Of a stretch of 64,000 nucleotides of DNA, positions 52,307-61,776 are shown piece by piece. The translations under genes and the position numbers were made by a program. Where the stretch lies: contig NZ_HE578947.1 in the NCBI RefSeq assembly GCF_000321045.1, positions 178,439-242,438 of the forward strand, in the 5' to 3' direction. The first letter of the stretch is position 1. Each line of letters opens with the position of its first letter. The notes under the pieces were generated by a model that worked only from the letters and a program-made list of their open reading frames with translations, searched no databases and was not told the origin of the DNA. Source of the stretch: Phytobacter massiliensis JC163. Lineage in GTDB: Bacteria; Pseudomonadota; Gammaproteobacteria; Enterobacterales; Enterobacteriaceae.

Positions 52307-53155
52307 TTACAGCGTGCTGCGGATGCTTTCGGCGATGGACGTGGTGGGGCGGCCGATCAGTTTGCTCAGGGTGCGGCTGTCATCAAACAGCCCGCCTTTC
52401 GAGGCACCGACATCGGAATCCGCCAGCAGATCCGAAAAGGCCTCCGGCAGCCCTGCGCTTTTAAGGGCGGCGGCAAAATCGGCTTCGCTCAGGTTCTGAT
52501 AAACCACCGGCTTGCCGCTCTGTTTGCTGAGCTCCGCCGCCAGCTCGCTGAGCGTCCAGGCCTCATCCCCCGCCAGTTCATATACGTTGCCAGCGTGACC
52601 GTCTTCGCTCACCACGCGGGCGGCGGCAGCGGCGTAATCCGCGCGGGTCGCCGAGGCGATTTTGCCCTCACCCGCCGCGCCGATAAATACCCCGTGTTGC
52701 AGGGCGGCAGGCGCGCTGGCAAGGTAGTTTTCACTGTACCAGCCGTTACGCAGCAGGGTGAAGGGAATGCCGGATTCCGCCAGCATGTTTTCCGTTTCGA
52801 CATGCTCCAGGCGCAGCGCGAGCGGGGAGCTATCCGCATGCAACAGGCTGGTATAGGCGATAAATTTCACCCCGGCGGCTTTCGCGGCGTTGATGACATT
52901 GCGGTGCTGGGCCGCACGCTGCCCCACTTCGCTGGAAGAGATAAGCAGCAGTTTGTCCACCCCGGCCAGCGCGGCGGTAAATGCCGCCTGGTCGGTATAA
53001 TCCGCCTTACGCACATTTACCCCTTTTTGCGCCAGGCCGTCGGCTTTGGCCGGATTACGAACGATAGCGACAAGTTCGCCAGCGTTGACGTTTTTTAGTA
53101 ATGCTTCAAGAGCCAGTGCGCCAAGCTGGCCGGTTGCGCCGGTAACTGCGATCAT
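52307..53155 (-). CDS. qorB: NAD(P)H:quinone oxidoreductase 2 (QorB)
   Basis: A 282-residue atypical short-chain dehydrogenase/NmrA-like protein. The NADPH-binding loop is TGATGQLG (residues 5-12), and the VRNPAKA segment that recognises the 2'-phosphate is present. E. coli QorB (YtfG) reduces quinones. The start at 53155 matches the family; 53200 is rejected. It is divergent from ytfH, its likely regulator. Confidence 0.95.
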   Translation of the reverse strand: MIAVTGATGQLGALALEALLKNVNAGELVAIVRNPAKADGLAQKGVNVRKADYTDQAAFTAALAGVDKLLLISSSEVGQRAAQHRNVINAAKAAGVKFIAYTSLLHADSSPLALRLEHVETENMLAESGIPFTLLRNGWYSENYLASAPAALQHGVFIGAAGEGKIASATRADYAAAAARVVSEDGHAGNVYELAGDEAWTLSELAAELSKQSGKPVVYQNLSEADFAAALKSAGLPEAFSDLLADSDVGASKGGLFDDSRTLSKLIGRPTTSIAESIRSTL

Positions 53156-53239
53156 GATGTTTCCTCTTCGTCTTTGTCTGGTGTTGTGGCACACTAGCAC
53201 CTTAACTAACTTTTAGTAAGTACGTACAAAAAGGTAAGT

Positions 53240-53623
53240 ATGAAAACAGCGAATCTGACCCTTAGCGAGCAGCTGCGTGAAGGCAACCTCTTTGCCGAGG
53301 CGTGCCCGTCGCGGGATGTGCTTAAACATGTCACCAGCCGCTGGGGCGTGTTGATTCTGGTGGCGTTGCGCGACGGTACGCACCGGTTCAGTGATTTACG
53401 CCGCAAGATGGGCGGCGTCAGTGAAAAGATGCTGGCCCAGTCATTGCAGGCGCTGGAGCAGGACGGCTTTCTCCGTCGCGTCTCATATCCGGTGGTGCCG
53501 CCGCATGTGGAGTACAGCCTGACGCCGCTGGGTGAAGAGGTGAGCGCGAAGGTGGCGGACCTGGCGGACTGGATTGAGCTGAACCTGCCGCAGGTGCTGG
53601 CGAATCATGAGGCTGCAGCCTGA
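53240..53623 (+). CDS. ytfH: HxlR-family regulator YtfH
   Basis: A 127-residue winged-helix protein of the HxlR/QorR family with CPSRDVLKHVTSRWGVLILVALRDGTHRFSDLRRKMGGVSEKMLAQSL. The Cys in EACPSRD is placed like the redox-sensing Cys of QorR and HypR relatives. Divergent orientation from qorB, 84 bases apart, suggests redox or quinone-responsive control of qorB. Confidence 0.93.
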   Translation: MKTANLTLSEQLREGNLFAEACPSRDVLKHVTSRWGVLILVALRDGTHRFSDLRRKMGGVSEKMLAQSLQALEQDGFLRRVSYPVVPPHVEYSLTPLGEEVSAKVADLADWIELNLPQVLANHEAAA

Positions 53624-53657
53624 TTTACCCGGATGCGCGCACGTCGCTCCGGGTAAA
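53624..53657. terminator. bidirectional hairpin between ytfH and cpdB
   Basis: TTTACCCGGA (53624-53633) pairs with TCCGGGTAAA (53648-53657) across a 14-base GC-rich loop. The sequence also resembles half of a REP element (CCGGATGCG). It lies between two convergent genes and probably terminates both. Confidence 0.7.
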
Positions 53658-53663
53658 CCAACA

Positions 53664-55607
53664 TTACTTCCTTAAATCCAGCTGGTAGAGCGCAAAGCCG
53701 ATGTCGTCGTTGCCGACTTTTTTCATCGGGTACTGCGCTTTTTCCTTAATAAAGGCCGCCGCTTTGTCTGACGGCGAGGTTTCGAAGCGAATATCCAGCG
53801 CTTTGTCGCTGTGGATGGGCGCTAACCGCCAGTTATTGTCCGCCGCCGGGTGGATTTCGCCAGCCCGTGCCGACTCGTCGCTTATCCACTTCGCCAGCAC
53901 AGAGCGGTTCTCATCCGGCGAGGCGAAGGCGATATGGCTGTCGCCGGTACCGGCAAATTTGCCGCCGTAGGCGCGGTAGTTATTGGTTGCCACCAGGAAC
54001 AGAGCGTTTGGATCGATGGGTTTGCCGTTAAAGGTGAGGTTCTTGATGCGCTCGGCCTGCGGATTTACGCTCTGACACTCGCCGTCGTAACGGGCGGGCT
54101 GCGTCACATCAATCTGATACTGCACGCCGTCTATCACATCGAAGTTATAGGTGCGGAAGCCGTCCCAGTTGATCAACGCCTGCGGCTTATCGCTGTTGGG
54201 ATCGATCTGGTTAAACTGTCCGGCGGAACACTCCAGCCACTCTTTTACCTCTTTGCCGGTCGCCTTCACCACCACCAGCGTGTTGGGATAAAGATAGAGA
54301 TCCGCCGCGTTGCGGAAGGTAAGCTGGCCTTTCTCAACCTCGACAAAGCTTGCCGGATCGTTTTTACGGCCGCCCGCTTTGAACGGCGCGGCGGCGGAAA
54401 GTACCGGCAGCTTCGCCAGATCCGGATCGCCCTGAATAAAGTGCTGCACGTAGGCGGTCTGCGCGTTGTTCACTACCTGAACGGTCGGGTCATCCTGCAC
54501 CAGCGAGAGGTAGCTGTACATATTGTCAGCGGATTTGCCGATAGGTTTGCCGACAAACTCCCGGGTGGCGTCGTGAGAGGGTTGCAGAATGCTAACCAGC
54601 TTGCTGTCTTCCGCCGCCAGCGATTTCTTCGCCGCGGCGTCGTAAATGGGCCGCGCCTCGGCTTTTGACGAGGTAACCTGCCATTTGCCTCCGTCGTTGT
54701 TAAGTACCAGGTCCACTACGCCCAGATGATCGCCCCACATGCCCGGCATCACCGATGGCACGCCGTTCAGCGTACCCTTCTCGATATCCGCGCCTTTGAT
54801 GCTGGCGAAATCTTTCGACGGGAAGACCGCATGGGCATGGCCGAAGAGAATGGCGTCAACGCCCGGCACTTCGCTCAGGTAGTAAACGGAATTTTCCGCC
54901 ATCGCCTGGTAAGGGTCAGCAGAGAGGCCGGAGTGGGCGACGATCACCACAAGATCCGCCCCTTTTTCCCGCATCTCCGGCACATACTTCTTCGCGGTTT
55001 CGGTGATGTCATTTACCGTCACTTTGCCGCTCAGATTGGCCTTGTCCCAGACCATAATCTGCGGCGGTACAAAACCGATATAGCCAATTTTCAGCGTCTG
55101 CGGCTTGCCCTCGTTATCGGTCACCGCGGTCTCTTTAATAAGGTAAGGCGTGAAGAGGGGCTTTTTGCTTTTGGCGTCAATAATGTTGGCGTTAACGTAA
55201 GGGAACTTCGCGCCGGCCAGCGCGTTATGCAGGTAGTCGAGGCCGTAGTTGAATTCATGGTTGCCAAGGTTACCGACGGCGTAATCCAGCGTGTTCATGG
55301 CCTGATAAACCGGGTGTACTTCTCCCGCTTTCAGCCCTTTCGCCGCCATATAGTCCCCCAGCGGACTGCCCTGGATTAAGTCGCCGTTATCCACCAGCAC
55401 GCTGTTTTTGGCTTCTTGTCTGGCGGCGTTAATCAGGCTGGCGGTACGCACCAGGCCAAACTTTTCCGTCGCAGAATCTTTGTAATAGTCAAAGTCCATC
55501 ATGTTGCTATGCAAATCAGTGGTTTCCAGAATGCGTAAATCCACTGTTGCGGCCTGCACGCTGGCTGCAATCAGCGTGGCAAGGAGCGTTACACTAAACT
55601 TGATCAT
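53664..55607 (-). CDS. cpdB: 2',3'-cyclic-nucleotide 2'-phosphodiesterase/3'-nucleotidase CpdB
   Basis: A periplasmic bifunctional metallophosphoesterase that degrades 2',3'-cyclic nucleotides and 3'-nucleotides. The signal peptide is about residues 1-19 (SVQAA). The metal-binding domain has [35 protein letters not shown] and FGHAHAVFP; the C-terminal 5'-nucleotidase domain contains [13 protein letters not shown]. The start at 55607 gives 647 residues, as in E. coli; 55787 is rejected. It is divergent from cysQ. Confidence 0.97.
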   Translation of the reverse strand: MIKFSVTLLATLIAASVQAATVDLRILETTDLHSNMMDFDYYKDSATEKFGLVRTASLINAARQEAKNSVLVDNGDLIQGSPLGDYMAAKGLKAGEVHPVYQAMNTLDYAVGNLGNHEFNYGLDYLHNALAGAKFPYVNANIIDAKSKKPLFTPYLIKETAVTDNEGKPQTLKIGYIGFVPPQIMVWDKANLSGKVTVNDITETAKKYVPEMREKGADLVVIVAHSGLSADPYQAMAENSVYYLSEVPGVDAILFGHAHAVFPSKDFASIKGADIEKGTLNGVPSVMPGMWGDHLGVVDLVLNNDGGKWQVTSSKAEARPIYDAAAKKSLAAEDSKLVSILQPSHDATREFVGKPIGKSADNMYSYLSLVQDDPTVQVVNNAQTAYVQHFIQGDPDLAKLPVLSAAAPFKAGGRKNDPASFVEVEKGQLTFRNAADLYLYPNTLVVVKATGKEVKEWLECSAGQFNQIDPNSDKPQALINWDGFRTYNFDVIDGVQYQIDVTQPARYDGECQSVNPQAERIKNLTFNGKPIDPNALFLVATNNYRAYGGKFAGTGDSHIAFASPDENRSVLAKWISDESARAGEIHPAADNNWRLAPIHSDKALDIRFETSPSDKAAAFIKEKAQYPMKKVGNDDIGFALYQLDLRK

Positions 55608-55798
55608 CAGAGGTGTCCTTTTTCGATCTAAGCCACAAAAGAGAATGATATTTACATTTTGTTGCTTACAGAATTGTGAATTCTGCCATGAAAAACGACA
55701 CATAAATGCAACAACTATCACACCTGGCAGAATCAGACGTAATGCGATATAAGTAAAACAATGAGTTAGATCCCACTGCCATAACAAAGAGGTGGATG

Positions 55799-56545
55799 AT
55801 GTTAGAAGCGATTTGTCAGCTTGCGCGAGAAGCAGGCGATGCCATCATGCAGGTTTATGACGGTCACCAGCCGATGGAGGTGACCAGTAAAGCAGACGAC
55901 TCTCCGGTCACGGCGGCGGATATTGCAGCGCATGGCGTCATTGCGCGCGGTTTGCAGGCGCTCACGCCGGACATTCCGCTGCTCTCAGAAGAAGATCCCC
56001 CCGGCTGGGAGGTGCGCCAGCACTGGCAGCGTTACTGGCTGGTGGACCCGCTGGATGGCACTAAAGAGTTTATTAAACGCAACGGTGAGTTCACGGTGAA
56101 CATCGCTCTGATTGAACAGGGTAAGCCGGTGCTGGGCGTGGTTTATGCGCCGGTGCTGAAGGTGATGTACAGCGCCGCGGAGGGGAAAGCGTGGAAGGAG
56201 GAGAGCGGGGTGCGCAACCCTATTCAGGTGCGCGACGCGCGCCCGCCGCTGGTGGTCATTAGCCGCTCCCATGCGCAGCAGGATACTGAGCTACAGGAGT
56301 ATCTAACCCAGCTCGGGGAACACCAGACCACGGCCATTGGCTCATCCCTGAAGTTTTGTCTGGTGGCGGAGGGGCAGGCTCAGCTCTACCCCCGCTTCGG
56401 GCCGACTAACGTCTGGGACACCGCCGCAGGCCATGCGGTGGCGGTAGCTGCCGGGGCGCACGTTCACGACTGGCAGGGCCGGACCCTGGATTACACGCCG
56501 CGTGAATCGTTCCTGAACCCCGGCTTTAGGGTCTCTATTTACTGA
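55799..56545 (+). CDS. cysQ: 3'(2'),5'-bisphosphate nucleotidase CysQ
   Basis: A 248-residue inositol-monophosphatase-superfamily enzyme that removes adenosine 3',5'-bisphosphate (PAP) formed in sulfate assimilation. Metal ligands are in SEEDPPG and the family motif [13 protein letters not shown], with WDTAAGHAV near the C-terminus. The ATG at 55799 is better spaced from AAGAGGTGG than the ATG at 55796. The end overlaps the convergent ytfJ by 11 bases. Confidence 0.96.
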   Translation: MLEAICQLAREAGDAIMQVYDGHQPMEVTSKADDSPVTAADIAAHGVIARGLQALTPDIPLLSEEDPPGWEVRQHWQRYWLVDPLDGTKEFIKRNGEFTVNIALIEQGKPVLGVVYAPVLKVMYSAAEGKAWKEESGVRNPIQVRDARPPLVVISRSHAQQDTELQEYLTQLGEHQTTAIGSSLKFCLVAEGQAQLYPRFGPTNVWDTAAGHAVAVAAGAHVHDWQGRTLDYTPRESFLNPGFRVSIY

Positions 56546-57092
56546 GTAACTGACGCAGCAGGGCAACCACCTGCTGCGCCTCTTGCTGGGTTAACCCGCC
56601 GTCTTTGGCGTACTGCACCCGCCCGTCTTTATCCAGCACCACGACCGCCGATCCCTCTTCCTCAAGCTGCCAGGCTTTGCGCGCTACGCCATCGCTATCG
56701 ACAATAAACTGCGACCACGGATAGAGCTTTTTATTACTTTCAATGCTGCTGCGCACGAACATGGCCGAGCCGGGAATGGCGTCATCGGTATTAATGATGG
56801 TGGTGGTCTGGTAGCGATCGTGGGGGAGATTAGCCGATTTAATCGCTTCGACCAGCGCGGCGTTCTTCTCTTTGGCAGAGGTCCGACCGGCAATATGTTG
56901 TACAAGTCGCACTTTGCCAGGAAGCTGCGCGCTATTCCATTTTTTATAGCTAAACTTACCGTTATCGTAAAACAACTCCCCCCGGTCGGCGATGCCCACG
57001 GGCGGTACGCGCTGGTTGTTCTCAAAGTTATGCGCCTGCGCCAGAAGCGGCATCAGCAGGCAGCTCGCTGCCAGAATATTTCGTAAAGTCAT
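56535..57092 (-). CDS. ytfJ: YtfJ, periplasmic thioredoxin-fold protein
   Basis: A 185-residue protein of the YtfJ family with a signal peptide (about 1-20, LLMPLLAQA). The mature part has a thioredoxin-like pattern ([25 protein letters not shown] and [17 protein letters not shown]) but no CxxC motif. Function is unknown. Confidence 0.92.
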   Translation of the reverse strand: MTLRNILAASCLLMPLLAQAHNFENNQRVPPVGIADRGELFYDNGKFSYKKWNSAQLPGKVRLVQHIAGRTSAKEKNAALVEAIKSANLPHDRYQTTTIINTDDAIPGSAMFVRSSIESNKKLYPWSQFIVDSDGVARKAWQLEEEGSAVVVLDKDGRVQYAKDGGLTQQEAQQVVALLRQLLSK

Positions 57093-57417
57093 GGTGTTTC
57101 CTTGTAATGTTTGCAGGTGATCCGACCACTTGGCTTAACCTTTTAATGATATGTGCGATCGAGGCACTTTTCCCGCAAGCAGGATGCCAGTTTGCGGGTG
57201 AACGCACATATCTGTGTAAAAACGACGGCTTATACTGCTGACATTAACAAGCTGCAAAGAAAATTCTGAATAACTGTAATCAAAAGGTAAAAAACTTATA
57301 CAGACTAGGTGTCCTCAGGTTTCTGAACTATAGTCATTGAGCAACAAAATTTGCGCTCATCACTGTCGGGCCAAATGTGGCACCGCAAGGGCGTAATACT
57401 CAGCAGGAGATACAAAA
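57093..57417. other. ytfJ-ytfK intergenic region
   Basis: A 325-base gap between two divergent genes; no gene or structured RNA was recognised. TATAGT at 57329-57334 is a possible -10 for ytfK, but no good -35 is seen, which would suit a sigma-S promoter. An A-rich stretch lies at 57280-57297. I could not identify a clear Pho box. Confidence 0.4.
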
Positions 57418-57624
57418 ATGAAAATTTTCCAGCGTTACAACCCACGTCAAGTGGCGAAGTACGTGAAAATCCTGTTTCGTGGACGGTTGTATATCAAGGA
57501 TGTTGGCGCTTTCGAGTTCGATAAAGGCAAAATCCTCGTCCCGAAAGTGAAGGATAAGCAGCACTATGCTGTGATGTCAGAAGTCAACCGTCAGGTTATG
57601 CATCTGAACACTGAGATGGCGTAA
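57418..57624 (+). CDS. ytfK: YtfK, SpoT-interacting stringent-response protein
   Basis: A 68-residue DUF1107 protein, basic in the first half ([26 protein letters not shown]) and ending LNTEMA. E. coli YtfK binds SpoT and tips it toward (p)ppGpp synthesis during phosphate or fatty-acid starvation. The start follows AGGAG at 8 bases. Confidence 0.93.
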   Translation: MKIFQRYNPRQVAKYVKILFRGRLYIKDVGAFEFDKGKILVPKVKDKQHYAVMSEVNRQVMHLNTEMA

Positions 57625-57654
57625 TCACTTGTGCTATGCAGTAATCGCAGTAAT

Positions 57655-57685
57655 AAAAACGGCTCCGTAACGGAGCCGTTGGTAT
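57655..57685. terminator. bidirectional terminator between ytfK and ytfL
   Basis: AACGGCTCCG (57658-57667) pairs with CGGAGCCGTT (57671-57680) with a 3-base loop. A T-rich run follows on the + side and an A run precedes it, so it can stop both ytfK and the convergent ytfL. Confidence 0.85.
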
Positions 57686-57701
57686 TTTCAGGGGAAGGGA
57701 T

Positions 57702-59039
57702 TTAGCTTTCGCTCTGGTTCTCAGCGTCCGGCAGCTTCGGCGTTAACACCGTGGCTTTGGCGTCAATACGGGTCACCAGCAGCTGATCGATACGGTAGTT
57801 ATCGATATCCACCACCTCAAACTTATAGCCGGAAAACTTCACCGAATCGGTACGTTTCGGGATTTTTCGCAGCATATACATCATAAAGCCGCCGATGGTT
57901 TCATAGTTGCCGGACTGCGGAAACTCATCGATATCCAGCACGCGCATCACGTCATCGATCGGCGTTCCGCCATCAATCAGCCATGAGTTTTCGTCACGGG
58001 CGACGATCTGCTCTTCCAGCCCCTGGCCTACCAGATCGCCCATCAGCGTGGTCATGACGTCGTTCAGGGTGATGATACCCACCACCAGCGCATATTCATT
58101 CATGATCACGGCGAAGTCTTCCCCGGCGGCCTTAAAGCTTTCCAGCGCTTCGGAGAGCGTCAGGGTATCGGGCACGATCAGGGTGTTGCGGATCTGCACG
58201 CCGCTATTAAGCGCCAGGCTCTGGTTGCCCAGCACACGGTTAAGCAGATCTTTCGAATCCACATAGCCCACGATGTGGTCGATATCTTCGTTACAGACCA
58301 GGAACTTCGAGTGGGGATGCTGCGCCACTTTATTTTTCAGGCTCTGTTCATCTTCATGCAGATCGAACCAGATGATGTTTTCGCGGGAGGTCATTGAAGA
58401 GGGAACCGTACGCGATTCCAGTTCAAAGACGTTCTCAATCAGCTCATGCTCCTGCTTACGCAGCACGCCGGCCAGCGCCCCGGCCTCCACCACCGCATAA
58501 ATATCATCCGACGTAATATCGTCTTTGCGCACCATCGGCAGCTTAAACAGACGGAAGATATTGTTGGCCATGCCGTTAAAGAACCAGACCAGCGGGCGGA
58601 AGATAAACAGGCAGAAGCGCATCGGGTTGATGATACGCAAAGCCACGGCTTCGGGCGCAATCATACCGATGCGTTTCGGGGTGAGGTCGGCAAAAAGGAT
58701 GAACATCCCCGTGACCACCGAAAACGAGATAATAAAGCTCAGGCGTTCGGCCAGTTCCGGCGAGACGACCTTAATGAGCACGTTGTAGAACGCCGGAGAG
58801 AAGGCCGCATCGCCCACGATACCGCCAAGAATGGCGACGGCGTTAAGGCCAATCTGCACCACGGTAAAGAAGGTGCCGGGGTTCTCCTGCATTTTCAGGA
58901 TGCGCTGGGCGTTGATATTGCCATCATCGGCCAGCAGTTTAAGTTTGATTTTCCTGGAAGCGGCAAGCGATATCTCGGATAACGAGAAAAACGCGCTCAC
59001 AGCTATCAGACAGAGTATGACTAAGATGCTGTTTAACAT
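57702..59039 (-). CDS. ytfL: YtfL, CNNM/CorC-type inner-membrane protein
   Basis: A 445-residue protein with an N-terminal CNNM (DUF21) membrane domain (about 1-195, four hydrophobic segments), a CBS-domain pair (about 215-335) and a C-terminal CorC_HlyC domain with DEFPQSGNYETIGGFMMYMLRKIPKRTD. E. coli YtfL has been linked to cadaverine and putrescine export; related proteins move Mg or Co. It lies 153 bases downstream of msrA on the same strand. Confidence 0.93.
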   Translation of the reverse strand: MLNSILVILCLIAVSAFFSLSEISLAASRKIKLKLLADDGNINAQRILKMQENPGTFFTVVQIGLNAVAILGGIVGDAAFSPAFYNVLIKVVSPELAERLSFIISFSVVTGMFILFADLTPKRIGMIAPEAVALRIINPMRFCLFIFRPLVWFFNGMANNIFRLFKLPMVRKDDITSDDIYAVVEAGALAGVLRKQEHELIENVFELESRTVPSSMTSRENIIWFDLHEDEQSLKNKVAQHPHSKFLVCNEDIDHIVGYVDSKDLLNRVLGNQSLALNSGVQIRNTLIVPDTLTLSEALESFKAAGEDFAVIMNEYALVVGIITLNDVMTTLMGDLVGQGLEEQIVARDENSWLIDGGTPIDDVMRVLDIDEFPQSGNYETIGGFMMYMLRKIPKRTDSVKFSGYKFEVVDIDNYRIDQLLVTRIDAKATVLTPKLPDAENQSES

Positions 59040-59192
59040 ATCTTATCCGGCTATTCGCCAGATCCTCGGAAGGGAAGTTGAAATATCCATGTGGTAAAAC
59101 ACAATGAAAGCCGGTCCGAAGCGGTGAACCGGCAATTTCGAGGGGTAGTATAGCGTAAGGCCTGCTAACGCTGCCAGAGCATTAACTACCCG

Positions 59193-59831
59193 TTAGCTTT
59201 GCGGCGGCAGGCAGACGCCAATGCCGCCGATCCCGCAGTAGCCGTACGGATTTTTGTGCAGGTACTGCTGGTGATCGTCTTCTGCATAATAGAAGGGTGG
59301 GGCGGTGGCGATTTCGGTGGTAATAGCGCGATCGTCACCGGCGGCGCGCATGGCGGCCTGGAAACGCGCAAGACTCTCACGCGCGGCGGCGTCCTGTTCC
59401 GGCGTCAGCGGGTAGATGGCGGAACGGTACTGCGTCCCGTGGTCGTTCCCCTGGCGCATCCCCTGGGCTGGATCGTGATTTTCCCAGAAAACCTGTAGCA
59501 ATTGCTCGTAGCTGACGACGGCCGGGTCGTAAACGACGCGTACCGCTTCGGCATGACCGGTCTGCCCGCTGCACACTTCCCGATAGGTTGGGTTTGGCGT
59601 ATAGCCGCCCATATAGCCCGCCGCAGTGCTGTAAACGCCCGGCAATTGCCAGTAAAGTCGCTCCACGCCCCAGAAGCAGCCCATCGCAAAGTAGGCGATT
59701 TCCATCCCCTCTGGTACGTTGGTCATGGAGTGCTCGTTAACGGCATGTAGCGTGGCGACAGGCATCGGCGTGTTACGTCCGGGCAGTGCATCCGACTGAG
59801 CAACAAGGTGTTTTTTATCAAATAGACTCAT
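59193..59831 (-). CDS. msrA: peptide methionine (S)-S-oxide reductase MsrA
   Basis: A 212-residue enzyme that reduces the S form of methionine sulfoxide. The catalytic Cys is in MGCFWGVE (about residue 52), and the resolving cysteines lie near the C-terminus in [14 protein letters not shown]. The start at 59831 (MSLFDKKHL) gives the E. coli length; the longer frame to 59927 is rejected. It is divergent from tamA. Confidence 0.97.
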   Translation of the reverse strand: MSLFDKKHLVAQSDALPGRNTPMPVATLHAVNEHSMTNVPEGMEIAYFAMGCFWGVERLYWQLPGVYSTAAGYMGGYTPNPTYREVCSGQTGHAEAVRVVYDPAVVSYEQLLQVFWENHDPAQGMRQGNDHGTQYRSAIYPLTPEQDAAARESLARFQAAMRAAGDDRAITTEIATAPPFYYAEDDHQQYLHKNPYGYCGIGGIGVCLPPQS

Positions 59832-60042
59832 GGTGAGGCCTCCCGGAATCACGAAGTGCGGTGAAGGTTGTAACGAAGCGTCTCTTTTAACACAATAAAC
59901 GTGATAAATGAGACTAGATTTAAACATAAGAAATATTTGGGGTATCGTCCGTTTTTCAATCCATATTTTGGATTTTTACAGGCCGTGGAGCGGCGTAGAC
60001 GTTTCTTCCCGGGGTGGAAACAAGGGATATTCAGGAGAGAAC

Positions 60043-61776
60043 GTGCCAAAAATCCGTGTTTTATGCTTTGCCGGCCTGTTGCTGGCGAGCGATAGCGCCC
60101 TGGCGGCAAACGTGCGTTTGCAGCTGGAAGGGCTGACTGGCGCGTTGCAAAAAAATGTCCGCGCGCAGTTGTCCACCATTGAGAGCGATGAAGTGACGCC
60201 GGACCGGCGCTTTCAGGCGCGCGTGGATGATGCCATTCGTGAAGGGCTAAAAGCGCTCGGCTACTATGAGCCGACAATTGTCTTCGATCTGCGTCCGCCT
60301 CCGGCGAAAGGACGCCAGGTTCTGATTGCCCGGGTCTCCCCCGGCGAGCCGGTGCGTATTGGCGGCACGAATGTGGTGCTCCGCGGCGGCGCGCGTACCG
60401 ACGACGATTATATCTCCCTGCTGAGCACGCGCCCGGCGACCGGCACCGTGCTTAATCATGGCGACTATGAGTCGTTTAAAAAGTCCCTGACCCGCGTTGC
60501 CCTACGTAAAGGCTACTTTGACAGCCAGTACAACCACAGCCAGCTCGGCGTGTCGCTGGACCGGCATCAGGCTTTCTGGGATATCGACTACGACAGCGGG
60601 GAGCGCTACCGCTTTGGCGATGTTACCTTCGCCGGGTCGCAGATCCGCGACGAATACCTGCAAAACCTGGTGCCGTTTGAAAAGGGCGACTATTACCAGA
60701 CCAAAGATCTGGGGGAGCTTAACCGTCGCCTGTCGGCTACCGGCTGGTTTAACTCGGTTATTGTCGCCCCTGAGTTCGATAAAGCGCGCAAAACCAAAGT
60801 GCTGCCGCTGAAAGCGGTAGTCTCGCCACGCATTGAAAACACCGTAGAGACGGGGGTGGGTTACTCCACCGACGTCGGGCCGCGGGTAAAAGCCACCTGG
60901 CGTAAGCCGTGGGTCAACTCTTACGGCCACAGCTTTTCCACCACAGCCAGCCTCTCCGCGCCAGAACAGCAGCTCGATTTCAGCTATAAAATGCCGCTGC
61001 TGAAAAACCCGCTCGAACAGTATTACCTGGTGCAGGGCGGCTTTAAACGCACCGATCTTAACGATACCGAGGCGGACTCCACCACCCTTGCGGTCTCCCG
61101 CTACTGGGATTTGTCCAGCGGCTGGCAGCGCGCCATCAACCTGCGCTGGAGCCTCGACCACTTTACCCAGGCCAGCGTCACCAACACCACTATGCTGCTC
61201 TACCCAGGGGTGATGATTAGCCGCACCCGCTCGCGCGGCGGCCTGATGCCCACCTGGGGCGACTCCCAGCGCTATTCGGTGGATTACTCCAGCACCCTCT
61301 GGGGATCGGATGTGGACTTTGTTGTCGCCCAGGCGCAGAACGTCTGGATCCGCACCCTCTACGATCGCCACCGCTTTGTGGCGCGCGGCAATCTGGGCTG
61401 GATCGAAACCGACGACTTCGATCGCGTGCCGCCGGATCTGCGCTTCTTCGCCGGGGGCGATCGCAGCATTCGCGGCTATAAGTACAAATCGATCTCGCCA
61501 AAAGATGACGACGGCAAGCTTATCGGCGCCTCGAAGCTGGCGACCGGATCGCTGGAGTATCAGTACAACGTGACGGGGAAATGGTGGGGCGCGGTCTTCG
61601 TCGACAGCGGCGAGGCGGTGAGCGATATCCGCCGCAGCGACTTTAAAACCGGCACCGGCGTCGGCGTGCGCTGGCAGTCGCCGGTCGGCCCTATTAAGCT
61701 CGATTTCGCCGTTCCGGTGGGCGATAAAGACGAACACGGTTTACAGTTTTACCTCGGTCTGGGGCCTGAATTATGA
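60043..61776 (+). CDS. tamA: outer-membrane translocation/assembly module TamA (GTG start)
   Basis: An Omp85-family outer-membrane barrel with three POTRA domains, which with TamB helps assemble outer-membrane proteins and move lipids. The signal peptide spans about 1-21 (DSALAA). Three POTRA domains (about 22-265) precede a 16-strand barrel with the Omp85 motif [11 protein letters not shown]. The GTG at 60043 follows CAGGAGAG and gives exactly 577 residues, as in E. coli; a start at 59908 would prepend an unrelated leader. It overlaps tamB by 4 bases (ATGA). Confidence 0.95.
   Translation: MPKIRVLCFAGLLLASDSALAANVRLQLEGLTGALQKNVRAQLSTIESDEVTPDRRFQARVDDAIREGLKALGYYEPTIVFDLRPPPAKGRQVLIARVSPGEPVRIGGTNVVLRGGARTDDDYISLLSTRPATGTVLNHGDYESFKKSLTRVALRKGYFDSQYNHSQLGVSLDRHQAFWDIDYDSGERYRFGDVTFAGSQIRDEYLQNLVPFEKGDYYQTKDLGELNRRLSATGWFNSVIVAPEFDKARKTKVLPLKAVVSPRIENTVETGVGYSTDVGPRVKATWRKPWVNSYGHSFSTTASLSAPEQQLDFSYKMPLLKNPLEQYYLVQGGFKRTDLNDTEADSTTLAVSRYWDLSSGWQRAINLRWSLDHFTQASVTNTTMLLYPGVMISRTRSRGGLMPTWGDSQRYSVDYSSTLWGSDVDFVVAQAQNVWIRTLYDRHRFVARGNLGWIETDDFDRVPPDLRFFAGGDRSIRGYKYKSISPKDDDGKLIGASKLATGSLEYQYNVTGKWWGAVFVDSGEAVSDIRRSDFKTGTGVGVRWQSPVGPIKLDFAVPVGDKDEHGLQFYLGLGPEL

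Noticed and set aside
57270-57417. PhoB box upstream of ytfK
   Set aside because: An A-rich stretch and a ctgt repeat-like pattern are present, but two properly spaced Pho half-sites could not be aligned.
59908-60042. Longer tamA starting with ATG
   Set aside because: The extra residues do not resemble TamA; GTG at 60043 with a good ribosome-binding site gives a signal peptide and exactly the family length.
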